From Rhodoblastus acidophilus (lineage in GTDB: Bacteria; Pseudomonadota; Alphaproteobacteria; Rhizobiales; Beijerinckiaceae): DNA of 64,000 nucleotides. The stretch is taken from contig NZ_WNKS01000002.1 of NCBI RefSeq assembly GCF_009720655.1, forward strand, positions 124,001-188,000. The letters run 5' to 3'. The notes beneath the pieces are model-generated. The model ran no database searches. It was given only the letters and a program-made list of their open reading frames with translations, and was not told where the DNA came from. Made by a program: the position numbers and the translations under genes. Of the stretch, positions 1-8,545 are shown one piece after another (the first letter of the stretch is position 1; each line of letters starts with the position of its first letter).

Positions 1-1
1 G

Positions 2-415
2 GGCGACACGATCGCCCGCGAGGCTGATCGCGATGGCAAGTTCATGGTCCATTACGGCGGCGACATTTTTGCGATCGCCGCGCCGAAGGCCGACCGGGGC
101 GATGCGATGCGGCTCGCCGAAAAGCTGGCGGCCATGCTCGAAAACGACTCGCGGCGCGCGGAAGCCTCGGTGATCGCGGCGATCGGCTCGGCCACGATCT
201 TTCCCACCGCCGACGACCACATCGAAAAAATCGTCTGCTTCGCCGATATCGCGCTTCACCAGGCCAAGACGCTGGGTCGCGGCCAGATCCGCGATTTCTT
301 CGATGGCGATCCCGGCTGCGAGGTCGCGCGCAAAAGCCCCTCGGGCGGCGCCCGCATTCCCGTGATCGAATCCTCGCATTGCGCGGCGTGCCGCAAGGAC
401 GCGCCCTGCTGCTGA
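2..415 (+). CDS. GGDEF-domain protein, C-terminal part (5' truncated by window)
   Basis: The frame is open from the first bases of the window and ends at TGA 413-415, so only the C-terminal 137 residues are seen. The sequence RYGGDEF-like 'VHYGGDIFAIAAP' followed by a run ending 'ADIALHQAKTLGRGQI' is the second half of a GGDEF (diguanylate cyclase) domain. The signature reads GGDIF, so the acidic residue after GGD is replaced by Ile; family knowledge says such domains often lack cyclase activity and may serve as sensors or GTP-binding modules. A tail of about 35 residues contains four cysteines (HCAACRKDAPCC), which could bind metal. Upstream domains are outside the window. Confidence 0.75.
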   Translation, partial: GDTIAREADRDGKFMVHYGGDIFAIAAPKADRGDAMRLAEKLAAMLENDSRRAEASVIAAIGSATIFPTADDHIEKIVCFADIALHQAKTLGRGQIRDFFDGDPGCEVARKSPSGGARIPVIESSHCAACRKDAPCC

Positions 416-490
416 TTTTTTCGCGGCGCTTCGTCGCAGTTTTGACTCCGACCCTTGACGGCGCGCCCTGACCGGGAAACCATGTGCTTG

Positions 491-605
491 GCCAGGGAGA
501 GCTTTGCCAAAAAGCTGAGAGGCCGCTGGCGCGGAAAAACAACAATTTTCGCGCGGCGCGGCGATCCCCAAAACCTGATCCGGATCATGCCGGCGGAGGG
601 ATGGC
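491..605 (+). promoter_or_regulatory. TPP riboswitch (THI box) controlling thiO
   Basis: The conserved 3' half of the thiamine-pyrophosphate aptamer is readable at about 572-600: ACCTGATCCGGATCATGCC followed by GGCGGAGGGA. The conserved CTGAGA element lies at 514-519, and GCCA (491-494) can pair with TGGC (602-605) to close stem P1. It sits 80 nt before the thiO start codon. A long reading frame runs through this region but has no coding character here. Downstream, GGGA/TCCC with a T run (613-633) could be part of the expression platform, but that is weak. Confidence 0.88.
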
Positions 606-687
606 GTTCGCCGGGAGTCCTTTTCCCTTTTTTCGCGCGCGAACCAAATCCGCCCGTCGCCCTGACCCACATGTGGAGGAGGCGCGG

Positions 688-1707
688 ATGCGCATCAGAA
701 TTATTGGAGCCGGCGTCGCCGGCTTGACGGCGGCCTATGAATTCGCGCGGCGCGGCGCGGAGGTCGAGATCGTCGAGCGCGAGGAGGCGCCGGGTCGCGG
801 TTGCTCCTGGTACGCGGGCGGCATGGTCGCGCCCTGGTGCGAGCTGGACTCGGCGGAACCGCTGGTCGCCCGCCTCGGCATGGAGGCGCTGGTCTACTGG
901 ACCCGCACCGTCCCGGTCGCTGAAACGCGCGGCTCCCTGGTGGTGGCGACGCCGCGCGATCAGGCGGATTTGCGCCAGTTCGCCCGCCGCACCGCCGAGT
1001 TCGAGGAAATCGGCGGCAACCGCCTCGCCGAACTCGAACCCGACCTCGCCGGCCGTTTTTCCCGCGCGCTGTTCTTCCCGAAGGAAGCCCATCTCGATCC
1101 GCGCGTCGCGCTCGACACGATCGCGCGGCGGCTGACCGCCATGTCCAACGCCCGCTTCCGCTTCGGCATGGACGCCGGGGACGTCGAGGGCGAAGCCGAC
1201 TGGACCGTGGACTGCCGCGGTTTTGCGGCGCGCGACCGGCTCAAGGGGCTACGCGGCGTCAAAGGCGAGATGATGGTTTTGAACACGCGCGACATCGCGC
1301 TGTCGCGCCCGATCCGCCTGCTGCACCCTCGCCACCCCGTCTATGTCGTGCCGCGTCCCGACGCCAATTTCATGATCGGCGCCACCCAGATCGAGAACGA
1401 GGAGCGCCGCCGCGTCACCGCGCGCTCGATTGTCGATCTGGTCAACGCCGCCCACGCCATCCACCCGGCGCTGGCGGAGGCGGAAATTTCGGAAATGGGC
1501 TCGGACCTGCGCCCCGCCTTCCACGACAATTTGCCGCGCATCATCGTCGAGGGCCGCACCATTTTCATCAACGGCCTGTTCCGTCACGGATTTTTGCTGG
1601 CGCCGTCGCTAGCGCGGCAAACGGCGGACTTCGTCTTCGGCGGCGCGGTCTCGCAAGACCTGATGCGCGACGAACTCTCGCGCCTCGGCCTCGCCGAGGC
1701 GGTGTAG
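688..1707 (+). CDS. thiO: Glycine oxidase ThiO (FAD-dependent)
   Basis: Predicted flavoenzyme oxidising glycine to the imine used to build the thiazole ring of thiamine. The N-terminus begins with a Rossmann FAD motif, IIGAGVAGLTAAYEFARRG, and continues with a glutamate-ended second strand (VEIVERE), as in the DAO family. The C-terminal FINGLFRHGFLLAPSLA segment is typical of ThiO. Length is 339 aa, normal for the family. The ATG at 688 was chosen because GGAGGA (675-680) precedes it and because upstream in-frame sequence is the TPP riboswitch. No thiS/thiG follows directly; the next thiamine genes are thiM and thiE about 3 kb on. Confidence 0.88.
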   Translation: MRIRIIGAGVAGLTAAYEFARRGAEVEIVEREEAPGRGCSWYAGGMVAPWCELDSAEPLVARLGMEALVYWTRTVPVAETRGSLVVATPRDQADLRQFARRTAEFEEIGGNRLAELEPDLAGRFSRALFFPKEAHLDPRVALDTIARRLTAMSNARFRFGMDAGDVEGEADWTVDCRGFAARDRLKGLRGVKGEMMVLNTRDIALSRPIRLLHPRHPVYVVPRPDANFMIGATQIENEERRRVTARSIVDLVNAAHAIHPALAEAEISEMGSDLRPAFHDNLPRIIVEGRTIFINGLFRHGFLLAPSLARQTADFVFGGAVSQDLMRDELSRLGLAEAV

Positions 1708-1720
1708 AGGGTAAAAGGAG

Positions 1721-1767
1721 CCCTCACCCTGAGGAGCCTGCGCAGCAGGCGTCTCGAAGGGCGAGGG
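1721..1767. repeat. Short palindromic repeat element
   Basis: The segment starts CCCTCACCCTGAGGAGCC and ends CTCGAAGGGCGAGGG, forming an imperfect hairpin between the convergent thiO and heme oxygenase genes. It resembles a REP-like element widespread in Hyphomicrobiales genomes. It may also act as a bidirectional stop for the two convergent transcripts. Confidence 0.55.
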
Positions 1768-1800
1768 CGGCCCACGGCGCTTTCAGCGGCGCTGAGAACC

Positions 1801-2424
1801 TCAGGCCGCGTCCAACCAAGCCTCCAGCGCCGAAAATGTCTCATCGGCGCCGGAGAGCATGGCGTCCCAATCCCCCGCCGCCGTCGCGCCGTCGATGGCG
1901 GCGCAGCACGCGCGCCATTGCAGGTCGGCCCCGTCGCCGCCGGCCAAAAACCCGCGTCCCAAAGAATTGCCAGCTCCCAACAGCGGATCGAGCGCCTTGG
2001 ACAGCAGGCGCGCGCCGAGCGTCGAGCCCGCGCGCACATAGAGACAGCCGACAAAACGGCCGTAATCCCCCAAATCGGGCAGATCGGACGCCGCAACCAT
2101 GGGCAGGCGCTCCAGATCAGCAGCCTCGGCGCCGAGTTCGATCAAGTCTTTACGTAAGCGCGGCGCGCGCGGCGCCAGCAAGGCCGCATCCGAGCGGTCG
2201 GCCCAGGGGCTCGCCGCCACAAGCCCCTCCAGCGGCGCGTGAAACCCGTAAAGGCGCCCCAGCAGCGCGCGATAGGCGGGCAAACCGATGGACCCGTCCC
2301 CCAGCGGCGCCAGAAGTCTCTGGCCGTGCAGGCGTTCGTGCGCCGCCCGGGTCGCCTCGCGCAGCCGGCCCCGGCCGTCGAGGCGCGCGGCGCGGCTTGT
2401 TTCGGATTGCGGCCGCATGGTCAT
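1801..2424 (-). CDS. Heme oxygenase (biliverdin-producing)
   Basis: A 207-aa protein of the bacterial heme oxygenase family (BphO/HmuO-like). The segment 'LREATRAAHERLHG' near residue 23 carries the probable proximal heme-ligand histidine, and 'YRALLGRLYGFHAPLEGL' and 'GCLYVRAGSTLGARLL' match conserved helices of the fold. It would open heme to biliverdin with reductant and oxygen. In photosynthetic relatives this gene usually sits next to a bacteriophytochrome, whose chromophore it makes; no phytochrome is in this window. The gene converges on thiO. The alternative start MRPQSE two codons later cannot be excluded. Confidence 0.8.
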   Translation of the reverse strand: MTMRPQSETSRAARLDGRGRLREATRAAHERLHGQRLLAPLGDGSIGLPAYRALLGRLYGFHAPLEGLVAASPWADRSDAALLAPRAPRLRKDLIELGAEAADLERLPMVAASDLPDLGDYGRFVGCLYVRAGSTLGARLLSKALDPLLGAGNSLGRGFLAGGDGADLQWRACCAAIDGATAAGDWDAMLSGADETFSALEAWLDAA

Positions 2425-2538
2425 CGCCTATCCCAAATGAGGTCCGCCGGGCGCCCGCCGGAAAAACCACAGCCCATTTTTGTCATCCCCAGACATTCCC
2501 TTCGCCCGAAGGCGTCTCGCGCGCGGCGCCGTCCCGCG

Positions 2539-2685
2539 TCAAACTTGTGGGAGCGTCGACAGGTCTTGCGACCACAGGTAAATCGCCATGGCGGCGAGAA
2601 ACAGCGCGGCCCCGATCCAGAACAGCGGCGAATGATGCGGCCGTCGCCAGTCCATGCCGCGCCCCGGCGATTGTCCTTTTTGCAT
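2539..2685 (-). CDS. Small single-span membrane protein, 48 aa
   Basis: Short reading frame ending in one hydrophobic helix (SPLFWIGAALFLAAMAIYLW) after a basic N-terminus with RRPHHSP. ATG at 2685 is preceded on the minus strand by a GAGGGA Shine-Dalgarno sequence with good spacing. The pattern of a basic head, an HSPLFWIG motif and a helix is one I recall from small conserved membrane proteins of Hyphomicrobiales, but no function is known to me. It lies between the heme oxygenase and the LuxR-type regulator, all on the minus strand, so it may share their transcript. Confidence 0.55.
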   Translation of the reverse strand: MQKGQSPGRGMDWRRPHHSPLFWIGAALFLAAMAIYLWSQDLSTLPQV

Positions 2686-2818
2686 AGCCAGGTCCCTCAG
2701 GCGATCAGATGGAGCCATGATGAGATCGCTCGGCCTCATCACCGCTGGGAGCAGACTACGCCGCGACGGCCTGCTGTTCAACAATCGGCGCGCAGGCGCG
2801 CTTGCGGAGCGATCGCGG

Positions 2819-3958
2819 TTATCTGAGCACCAGCTTCGACAGCAGCGTCGACAATTCGCTTTGCCTTGACACCCCGACCTTGGCGAACACGCGCTTGAGC
2901 ACGGTGCGCGCGGTTTCCTCCGTGACGCCCAACCGTCCGGCGGCGTCCTTCGGCGCCATTCCATGGCCGACGAGGGCGGCGATACGGGCCTCGCCGAGCG
3001 TCAATCCCAGGAGATCGCGAACGACGGCGGGATCGGCGGGCGCGTCGGCGTCCGGATCGATCGCCAGGACGATGGCGCGCGCATGGGTCAGAAAAGCCTG
3101 GCGGGGGTCGGGCGCGTTCGACACGGGCATGACATAGACGACCAGGGTGCGGCTGTTTTCCCGTTGGATCAGGATCGGCTTGGGCGGCGCCGCGAGGTCC
3201 GGCGCGGCCGTGCGCAATGTGGCGGCGATGGCGGCCTGAAGCGCCTTCTGTTCCGCGCCCGAGGGCGCCTGCAGCCGCGCGTCGACGACGGACAGGCCCG
3301 CGTCGGACAAATCCCGTCCGGCGAGATTGGAGAAGATGACGCGGCTGAGCGAGTCCAGCACGAATATGCCGATATTGACCCGGTTGAACGCCTCGCCAAG
3401 ACTGTCCTTGACCAGTTCGGCGTCAAGCAGACGCAGGCTCAGGCGCAGCGCGCTTTCGACATGGCGGCCGAGCTTGCCGAGCATTTCGATCTCCGCGTCG
3501 CTATACGCCGGCTTCCCGCTCACCCTCTGAATGCTGACCGCCGCCGCCACTTGCGGGTCGGGTGAAACGCCGACGGCGGCGCACCATTTCAGTCCGTAGC
3601 GGGCCAGGAAGTCGCGATAAAAAGGATCCTTGTTCATTTCCTGTTCGGAGATGACGTCGCGGTCGCAGACCACGTCGGTCCGCACCCAGTACGATTGCTC
3701 TATCGCGCGAATGCTGCGGGTGTCCCGCAACGACCAGCCGTTTTCCGCATAATCTTTTTGCGCTTCGGCCAGTCCGGGAGAAGCGATCACGCCGAAACTG
3801 CCGTCGTCGCGATGCCACAGCAAGACGGCGCCGACATCGTTGAAACAATCCGCCATCGCCTGCAGCGCCTCAGGCCAGGAGGCGGGATTGGGCGCGGCGT
3901 TGTAGATGGCCTCGACCGCCGTCACAAATCGCTCGTTCAACCCGCGCCCCCTCTGCAA
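2819..3958 (-). CDS. LuxR-family transcriptional regulator with PAS-like N-terminal region
   Basis: 379-aa regulator. The last 60 residues form a LuxR-type helix-turn-helix: 'LGLTLGEARIAALVGHGMAPKDAAGRLGVTEETARTVLKRVFAKVGVSRQSEL', in which the G-x-T-x-x-T-A-R recognition region is clear. The central part (GIFVLDSLSRVIFSNLAGRDL, residues about 199-219) looks like a PAS core, and the N-terminal 150 residues may be another sensory region. The ligand is unknown. It is transcribed toward the small membrane protein and heme oxygenase and could regulate them. Relevance to light or oxygen control is only suggested by position. Confidence 0.75.
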   Translation of the reverse strand: MQRGRGLNERFVTAVEAIYNAAPNPASWPEALQAMADCFNDVGAVLLWHRDDGSFGVIASPGLAEAQKDYAENGWSLRDTRSIRAIEQSYWVRTDVVCDRDVISEQEMNKDPFYRDFLARYGLKWCAAVGVSPDPQVAAAVSIQRVSGKPAYSDAEIEMLGKLGRHVESALRLSLRLLDAELVKDSLGEAFNRVNIGIFVLDSLSRVIFSNLAGRDLSDAGLSVVDARLQAPSGAEQKALQAAIAATLRTAAPDLAAPPKPILIQRENSRTLVVYVMPVSNAPDPRQAFLTHARAIVLAIDPDADAPADPAVVRDLLGLTLGEARIAALVGHGMAPKDAAGRLGVTEETARTVLKRVFAKVGVSRQSELSTLLSKLVLR

Positions 3959-4208
3959 TTTCCGGGCATTACGCCAAGTTTAGCCGAACTGACGCAACGC
4001 ATACTTTGGAAGGCTCAAGCTTGCGGGACCGCTGGGTTCGAGGCGAGAACCCGCGCGCCCGCAGTCCCCAAATGGGGGATGCGGGGCGACGAGACTCTGG
4101 GCAAAATCAACGCTTATTGGCGTCAAATGGCGCGGGCGGGCGTGGCGAGCGACTTCGAGCGTTGGAGGCGGCGTTTCAAATGTCGATTCTGAAAAACGCG
4201 GTGAACAC

Positions 4209-4448
4209 ATGAACGAAGAGGTTGGCCGCCGGATCCGCATGCTCCGCATGTTGATGGGGAAAAGCCGAGACAATCTCGCCGAGGCTCTGGGCGTGAGCCC
4301 CGGCCGAATAGAGGCTTTCGAAAGCGGGTCGGGTGGGATCGGCGCCCAACTGCTTCAGCAACTTTCCGACGAACTGAACGTGCCGCCCTCGTTCTTTCTC
4401 GATGCCGCCGACGCGCCGCGCATCGCTCATATCTCCACGGCCGACTGA
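4209..4448 (+). CDS. Small XRE/Cro-type helix-turn-helix protein
   Basis: 79-aa protein made almost entirely of an XRE-family DNA-binding domain: 'RIRMLRMLMGKSRDNLAEALGVSPGRIEAFESGSGGIGAQLLQQLSDELNVPPSFF'. Target unknown. Its 3' end overlaps the 3' end of thiM on the other strand by 22 bp, so the two are convergent. The 250 bases upstream (3959-4208) contain no gene I can support and separate it from the divergent LuxR-type regulator. Confidence 0.72.
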   Translation: MNEEVGRRIRMLRMLMGKSRDNLAEALGVSPGRIEAFESGSGGIGAQLLQQLSDELNVPPSFFLDAADAPRIAHISTAD

Positions 4449-5269
4449 GACAGCTTGAGCCGCGCCCGCAGCGCCTCGCCGCCGACGCCGGCCAATTGGT
4501 CGAGCAGCGCGACTCTGAAACTTCCCGGCCCCGCGCAGCCCGCCGCCGCGATTTCGCCGGCGACGCCATAAATCCCAAGCGCCGCGACCGTCGCGGCAAA
4601 AAAATCCGGCGTGAGCGCGACAAAAGCCCCCAAAATCCCCGACAGGGCGCAGCCGCTCGCGGTCACCTGCGCCATGATCGGCGCGCCATTGGCGATGCGG
4701 GCGACGCGCGCGCCATCGGTGACCAGATCGACGGCGCCGGTCGCGGCCACCACGCAGCCCAAGCCCCGCGCCAGAGCCAAAGCCGGCTCCAGCGCCGCCT
4801 CGGTCCCATGCAGACTGTCGACCCCCTTGCCCGCCGCCGCCTCGTGAAAAAACCCGGCGACGCGCGCGACCGCGATGATTTCGGACGCATTGCCGCGAAT
4901 GACCGTCGGTTTCAAAGCGAGCAGTTCGGCGATCGTCTCATTGCGATATTTTGTCGCGCCCGCCCCCACGGGATCAAGCACCCAAGGTTTCGAACTGGCG
5001 CCCGCAACCCTCGCGGCCTCCATCATGCCCGCCACAAACGTTTTCGAAAGCGTGCCGATATTAATGACCACGGCATCGGAGAGCGCGGCGAATTCGCCCG
5101 CCTCCTCCGGCGCATGGACCATGGCCGGCGAGGCGCCGATCGCCAGCAGCGCATTGGCGGACAGGTCCATCGCGACGTAATTGGTGACATTCTGCACCAG
5201 CGGGCGCTTTTGTCGCAGGTCGTCGAGCAGACGACAGGCGGCGTCGGTCAATGCGCAAGATGTGCTCAT
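4427..5269 (-). CDS. thiM: Hydroxyethylthiazole kinase ThiM
   Basis: Salvage kinase phosphorylating 4-methyl-5-hydroxyethyl-thiazole for thiamine synthesis. Family signatures are present: 'LVQNVTNYVAMDLSANALLAIGASP' near the N-terminus and 'VTASGCALSGILGAFVAL' with the reactive cysteine near residue 204. 280 aa is normal. The ATG at 5269 (MSTSCALT) was preferred over an upstream in-frame ATG at 5302 that would overlap the divergent thiE start. ThiM and ThiE act in sequence: ThiM makes the thiazole phosphate and ThiE joins it to the pyrimidine. Confidence 0.9.
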   Translation of the reverse strand: MSTSCALTDAACRLLDDLRQKRPLVQNVTNYVAMDLSANALLAIGASPAMVHAPEEAGEFAALSDAVVINIGTLSKTFVAGMMEAARVAGASSKPWVLDPVGAGATKYRNETIAELLALKPTVIRGNASEIIAVARVAGFFHEAAAGKGVDSLHGTEAALEPALALARGLGCVVAATGAVDLVTDGARVARIANGAPIMAQVTASGCALSGILGAFVALTPDFFAATVAALGIYGVAGEIAAAGCAGPGSFRVALLDQLAGVGGEALRARLKLSQSAVEI

Positions 5270-5300
5270 AAAACGGTCCCAAATTCGATAGGCCTCAGCC

Positions 5301-5918
5301 ATGCAGATCGACCCCTTCTACCTGATTCTGGACAGCGCCGCGGCCATCGAACGCGCCCTCGCCTGGGGCGTGAAACTGGTGCAATTGCGCATCAAGGAAA
5401 TGCCGGAGCCCGCGCTGCGCGCCGAAATTTTGCGCGCAAAAAACCTGTGCGACGCCCATGGCGCGCAACTGGTGGTCAACGACCATTGGCGCCTCGCCAG
5501 GGACCTGGGCTGCGCGCACATCCACCTGGGCCAGGAGGATTTGCAATCGGCCGACATCAAGGCGATCCGCGCCGCCGGCCTGACCCTGGGCCTCTCCACC
5601 GAAACCGAGGAGGAGCTGGAGACCGCCCTCGCGCTCGACGCCGATTGTATCGCCCTGCAACCCATCTTCGCCACGGCGTCGAAGAAATTCGAACGCGCGC
5701 CGCAAGGCCTCCAAAACCTGCGCGAATGGAAAAACCGCCTCGGCGAGCGGCCCCTGATCGCCATCGGCGGCCTGCGTCTTGAAGACGCAGGGACGGTGTT
5801 CGCCGCAGGAGCCGACAGCCTCGCGGTCATCAGCGACGTCGCCGCCGCGCCCGACCCGGAACGTCGCGCCAAAAACTGGATCGCGGCGACGCGCGCCTTC
5901 GTGAAGGCGTCGGCCTGA
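5301..5918 (+). CDS. thiE: Thiamine-phosphate synthase ThiE
   Basis: 205-aa TIM-barrel enzyme that condenses hydroxymethylpyrimidine diphosphate with thiazole phosphate. Characteristic stretches are 'VKLVQLRIKEM', 'LVVNDHWRLARDLGCAHIHLGQEDL' and the phosphate-binding 'IAIGGL'. It starts only 31 bp from thiM on the opposite strand, so both promoters must lie in or overlap the coding starts. No second riboswitch is visible in this short gap, unlike upstream of thiO. Confidence 0.88.
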   Translation: MQIDPFYLILDSAAAIERALAWGVKLVQLRIKEMPEPALRAEILRAKNLCDAHGAQLVVNDHWRLARDLGCAHIHLGQEDLQSADIKAIRAAGLTLGLSTETEEELETALALDADCIALQPIFATASKKFERAPQGLQNLREWKNRLGERPLIAIGGLRLEDAGTVFAAGADSLAVISDVAAAPDPERRAKNWIAATRAFVKASA

Positions 5919-6118
5919 CTTCGCTCTTGCCTGCGCAGGCTTCCCGAGGTAATGCAGCAGCGGAAGCGGAGTCACGCTCCCGGGATTTTCCCGGCCGATC
6001 AGCGACGAGATGTCGTGCGCAGTCCAAAGGCCGGCAAAACCTCCGCAGCGCGCGCTCCGCCTCGGATTGACGTTTTGACAATCGAGACCGTCGTAAACAC
6101 TATGCCTCGATTGACAAA

Positions 6119-6136
6119 TGTAAATTGAGCTTTACA
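6119..6136 (+). promoter_or_regulatory. PpsR/CrtJ-type operator before bchE (TGT-N12-ACA)
   Basis: The 18-bp sequence TGTAAATTGAGCTTTACA matches TGT-N12-ACA exactly, with TGTAA/TTACA arms. TTGACA at 6111-6116 lies just upstream and could be a -35 box, which would place the operator over the core promoter. It fits oxygen/light repression of bchE-bchJ-idi by the PpsR encoded at about 15-16 kb. Confidence 0.8.
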
Positions 6137-6180
6137 ATCCCAGTGTCAACAATCCCGTACAACTCAAGATGGGGTGTCCC

Positions 6181-7896
6181 ATGCGCCTCCTGCTGATCCA
6201 CCCCAATTATCATTCCGGCGGCGCCGAAATCGCCGGCACGTGGCCGCCCGCCTGGGCCGCCTATCTCGCCGGCGCCGTCCGCAACGCCGGACACGAGTGC
6301 GTGTTCATCGATGCGCAGACCGACGACATCGACGACGAGACTCTCGCGCGTGGCATCCGCGAGGCGAAGCCTGACGTCATCGGCTGCACCTCGATCACGC
6401 CCTCGATCTACAAGGCCGAAAACAGCCTCAAGATCGCCAAGGAAGTTTGCCCCGACGCCCTGACGCTGCTCGGCGGCGTCCACGCGACCTTCATGTTCAA
6501 GCAGGTGCTTGCGGAAGCGCCCTGGGTCGACGCGGTCGTGCGCGGCGAAGGCGAAGAGATCCTCGTCGAGGTGCTGCGCGCCTTCGGAGCCGGCGACTGG
6601 AACGAGACCCGCAAGTCGGTCAAGGGCATCGCCTATATCGACAAGGCCGCCGACGGTGCGTCGCAGATCGTCGCCACCGAAGCGGCGCCGACCGTCAAGG
6701 ATCTCGACGGGATCGATCCCGACTGGGATATCCTGGACTGGAACAAGTACCAGTACATCCCGCTGAACTGCCGAGTCGCCATCCCCAACATGGCGCGCGG
6801 CTGTCCCTTCACCTGCTCGTTCTGCTCGCAGTGGAAGTTCTGGCGCGACTACCGCGTTCGCGACCCGAAGAAGGTGGCGGACGAAATCCAGCGCCTCTAC
6901 GAGAAGCACGACGTCCGCTTCTTCATCCTCGCTGACGAAGAGCCGACCATAAATCGCAAGAAATTCATTCAGTTCTGCGAGGAGCTGATCGCGCGCGGCC
7001 TGCCGGACAAGGTCCAGTGGGGCATCAATACCCGCGTCACCGACATTCTCCGCGACGAAGAGTTGCTGCCGCTCTATCGCAAGGCCGGCCTGCTCCACGT
7101 CTCGCTCGGCACCGAAGCCGCCGCCCAGTTGAAGCTTGACCTGTTCAACAAGGAAACCAAGGTCAACGACAACAAGCGCGCCATCGAGCTGCTGCGCAAG
7201 AACGGCATGGTCGTCGAAGCGCAGTTCATCGTCGGCCTCGAGAACGAGACCGCCGAGACGCTCGAAGAGACCTACAAGATGACGCAGGATTGGAAGCCCG
7301 ATCTTGCCAACTGGTCGATGTACACCCCCTGGCCGTTCACGCCGCTCTTCCAGGAGTTGCAGGACAAGGTCGAGGTGTTCGACTTCGAGAAGTACAATTT
7401 CGTCACGCCGATCATGAAGCCCTTGGCCTTGGAGCGTGGCGAGCTGCTCGACCACGTGATGAACAACTACCGTCGCTTCTATGCCAAGAAAGCGTTGTTC
7501 TCCTACCCGTGGTCGGGGTCGGGCATGCGCCGGCGCTATCTGCTCGGCTGCCTCAAGGCCTTCCTGAAGGCCGGCTTCCAACGCAAGTTCTACGACCTCG
7601 GCAAGGTCGGCTATTGGGGTCCGCAGTCGAAAAAGACCGTGGACTTCCACTTCGACGAGTCGCGCAAGATGGACGCCGCCACCACCGGCGACTGGAAGGC
7701 GGCCGCCGAGAACTCGCGCAAGCATGTTGAAAAGGCGGCGGTTGCGGCCCCGGCTCTGGACATCAAGGCCTGCGGCGGCGGCGATCAGCAACTGTCGGAC
7801 GAGGACTCCGAAGGCATCGACGAGGCCACGCTGGCCCGCCGCGCCGAGGAAGCGGCCAAGTCTGGCAAGGACGCGCGCATCGGCATGCGCGTCTGA
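6181..7896 (+). CDS. bchE: Anaerobic Mg-protoporphyrin IX monomethyl ester cyclase BchE (cobalamin/radical SAM)
   Basis: Forms the isocyclic ring E of bacteriochlorophyll without oxygen, using water as oxygen source, a 4Fe-4S cluster, SAM and cobalamin. Residues about 1-150 form the B12-binding domain ([29 protein letters not shown]). The radical SAM motif [11 protein letters not shown] lies near residues 205-215. About 571 aa, full length. ATG 6181 fits the usual MR(I/L)[12 protein letters not shown]-terminus and has GGGG upstream; an in-frame ATG at 6169 would add MGCP. First gene of bchE-bchJ-idi, with a PpsR-type operator upstream. No acsF is present in this window. Confidence 0.96.
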   Translation: MRLLLIHPNYHSGGAEIAGTWPPAWAAYLAGAVRNAGHECVFIDAQTDDIDDETLARGIREAKPDVIGCTSITPSIYKAENSLKIAKEVCPDALTLLGGVHATFMFKQVLAEAPWVDAVVRGEGEEILVEVLRAFGAGDWNETRKSVKGIAYIDKAADGASQIVATEAAPTVKDLDGIDPDWDILDWNKYQYIPLNCRVAIPNMARGCPFTCSFCSQWKFWRDYRVRDPKKVADEIQRLYEKHDVRFFILADEEPTINRKKFIQFCEELIARGLPDKVQWGINTRVTDILRDEELLPLYRKAGLLHVSLGTEAAAQLKLDLFNKETKVNDNKRAIELLRKNGMVVEAQFIVGLENETAETLEETYKMTQDWKPDLANWSMYTPWPFTPLFQELQDKVEVFDFEKYNFVTPIMKPLALERGELLDHVMNNYRRFYAKKALFSYPWSGSGMRRRYLLGCLKAFLKAGFQRKFYDLGKVGYWGPQSKKTVDFHFDESRKMDAATTGDWKAAAENSRKHVEKAAVAAPALDIKACGGGDQQLSDEDSEGIDEATLARRAEEAAKSGKDARIGMRV

Positions 7897-7899
7897 TTG

Positions 7900-8526
7900 A
7901 TGCCGCATCCAAACGAAATTGAGCGTTCGGGCCACATCGGCCCGAACGCCGTTATTCAACTGGTCGCCGCGCTCAAAACGCTCGGCGAAACCGAGGCGAT
8001 GGAGCGCCTGTTCGCGCAAGCGGACCGCAGCGCCTGGATCGACTCCCCCCCCTCTTCCATGATTCCGGCAAGCGAAGCCGCCCGCCTGCATGTCGGCCTT
8101 CGCGACGTGTTGCCCGCGCCACGCGCCGAAGCGGCGCTCGCGCTCGCCGGGCGCCTCACCGCCGAATATCTCTTGGCCGTCCGCATCCCGCGTCCCGCGC
8201 AGGTTGTGCTCAAACTGCTGCCGGCGCGGCTCGCCGCGTCCGTCCTGATGCGCGCGATCTCCGCCAACGCCTGGACCTTTGGCGGCGCCGACGGTTTTTC
8301 CTATACGGTCGGCTCGGGCGTCGAGGCGGTCATCCGCAACAATCCGCTCTGTGAGGGCCTTCACGCCGAAGCGCCCGCCTGCGTCTGGCACGCGGCGGTG
8401 TTCGAAACCCTGTTTCGCGCCCTGGTCTCGCCCGCCACGCAGGCGCGCGAAACCAGCTGCTGCGCGCAGGGTGACAATAGCTGTCACTTTCAATTGATTT
8501 GGGACAAGAAATCGTCTAGCCCGTAA
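7900..8526 (+). CDS. bchJ: BchJ, V4R-domain bacteriochlorophyll biosynthesis protein
   Basis: 208-aa protein with a C-terminal V4R (4-vinyl reductase-like) domain, ending with conserved cysteines (ARETSCCAQGDNSCHFQLIW). It was first assigned as 8-vinyl reductase; later work on the family suggests a substrate-carrier or accessory role in the early Mg-branch, so the exact reaction is uncertain. Start ATG 7900 follows the bchE stop by 3 bp (TGATTGATG), indicating translational coupling. The frame can also be read from TTG 7897. Confidence 0.9.
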   Translation: MPHPNEIERSGHIGPNAVIQLVAALKTLGETEAMERLFAQADRSAWIDSPPSSMIPASEAARLHVGLRDVLPAPRAEAALALAGRLTAEYLLAVRIPRPAQVVLKLLPARLAASVLMRAISANAWTFGGADGFSYTVGSGVEAVIRNNPLCEGLHAEAPACVWHAAVFETLFRALVSPATQARETSCCAQGDNSCHFQLIWDKKSSSP

Positions 8527-8545
8527 AGGCAACCTGGGACCAGAG

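Noticed and set aside
484-687. N-terminal extension of thiO from an ATG at 484
   Set aside because: This stretch is the TPP riboswitch and leader; the family N-terminus and a strong ribosome site are at 688.
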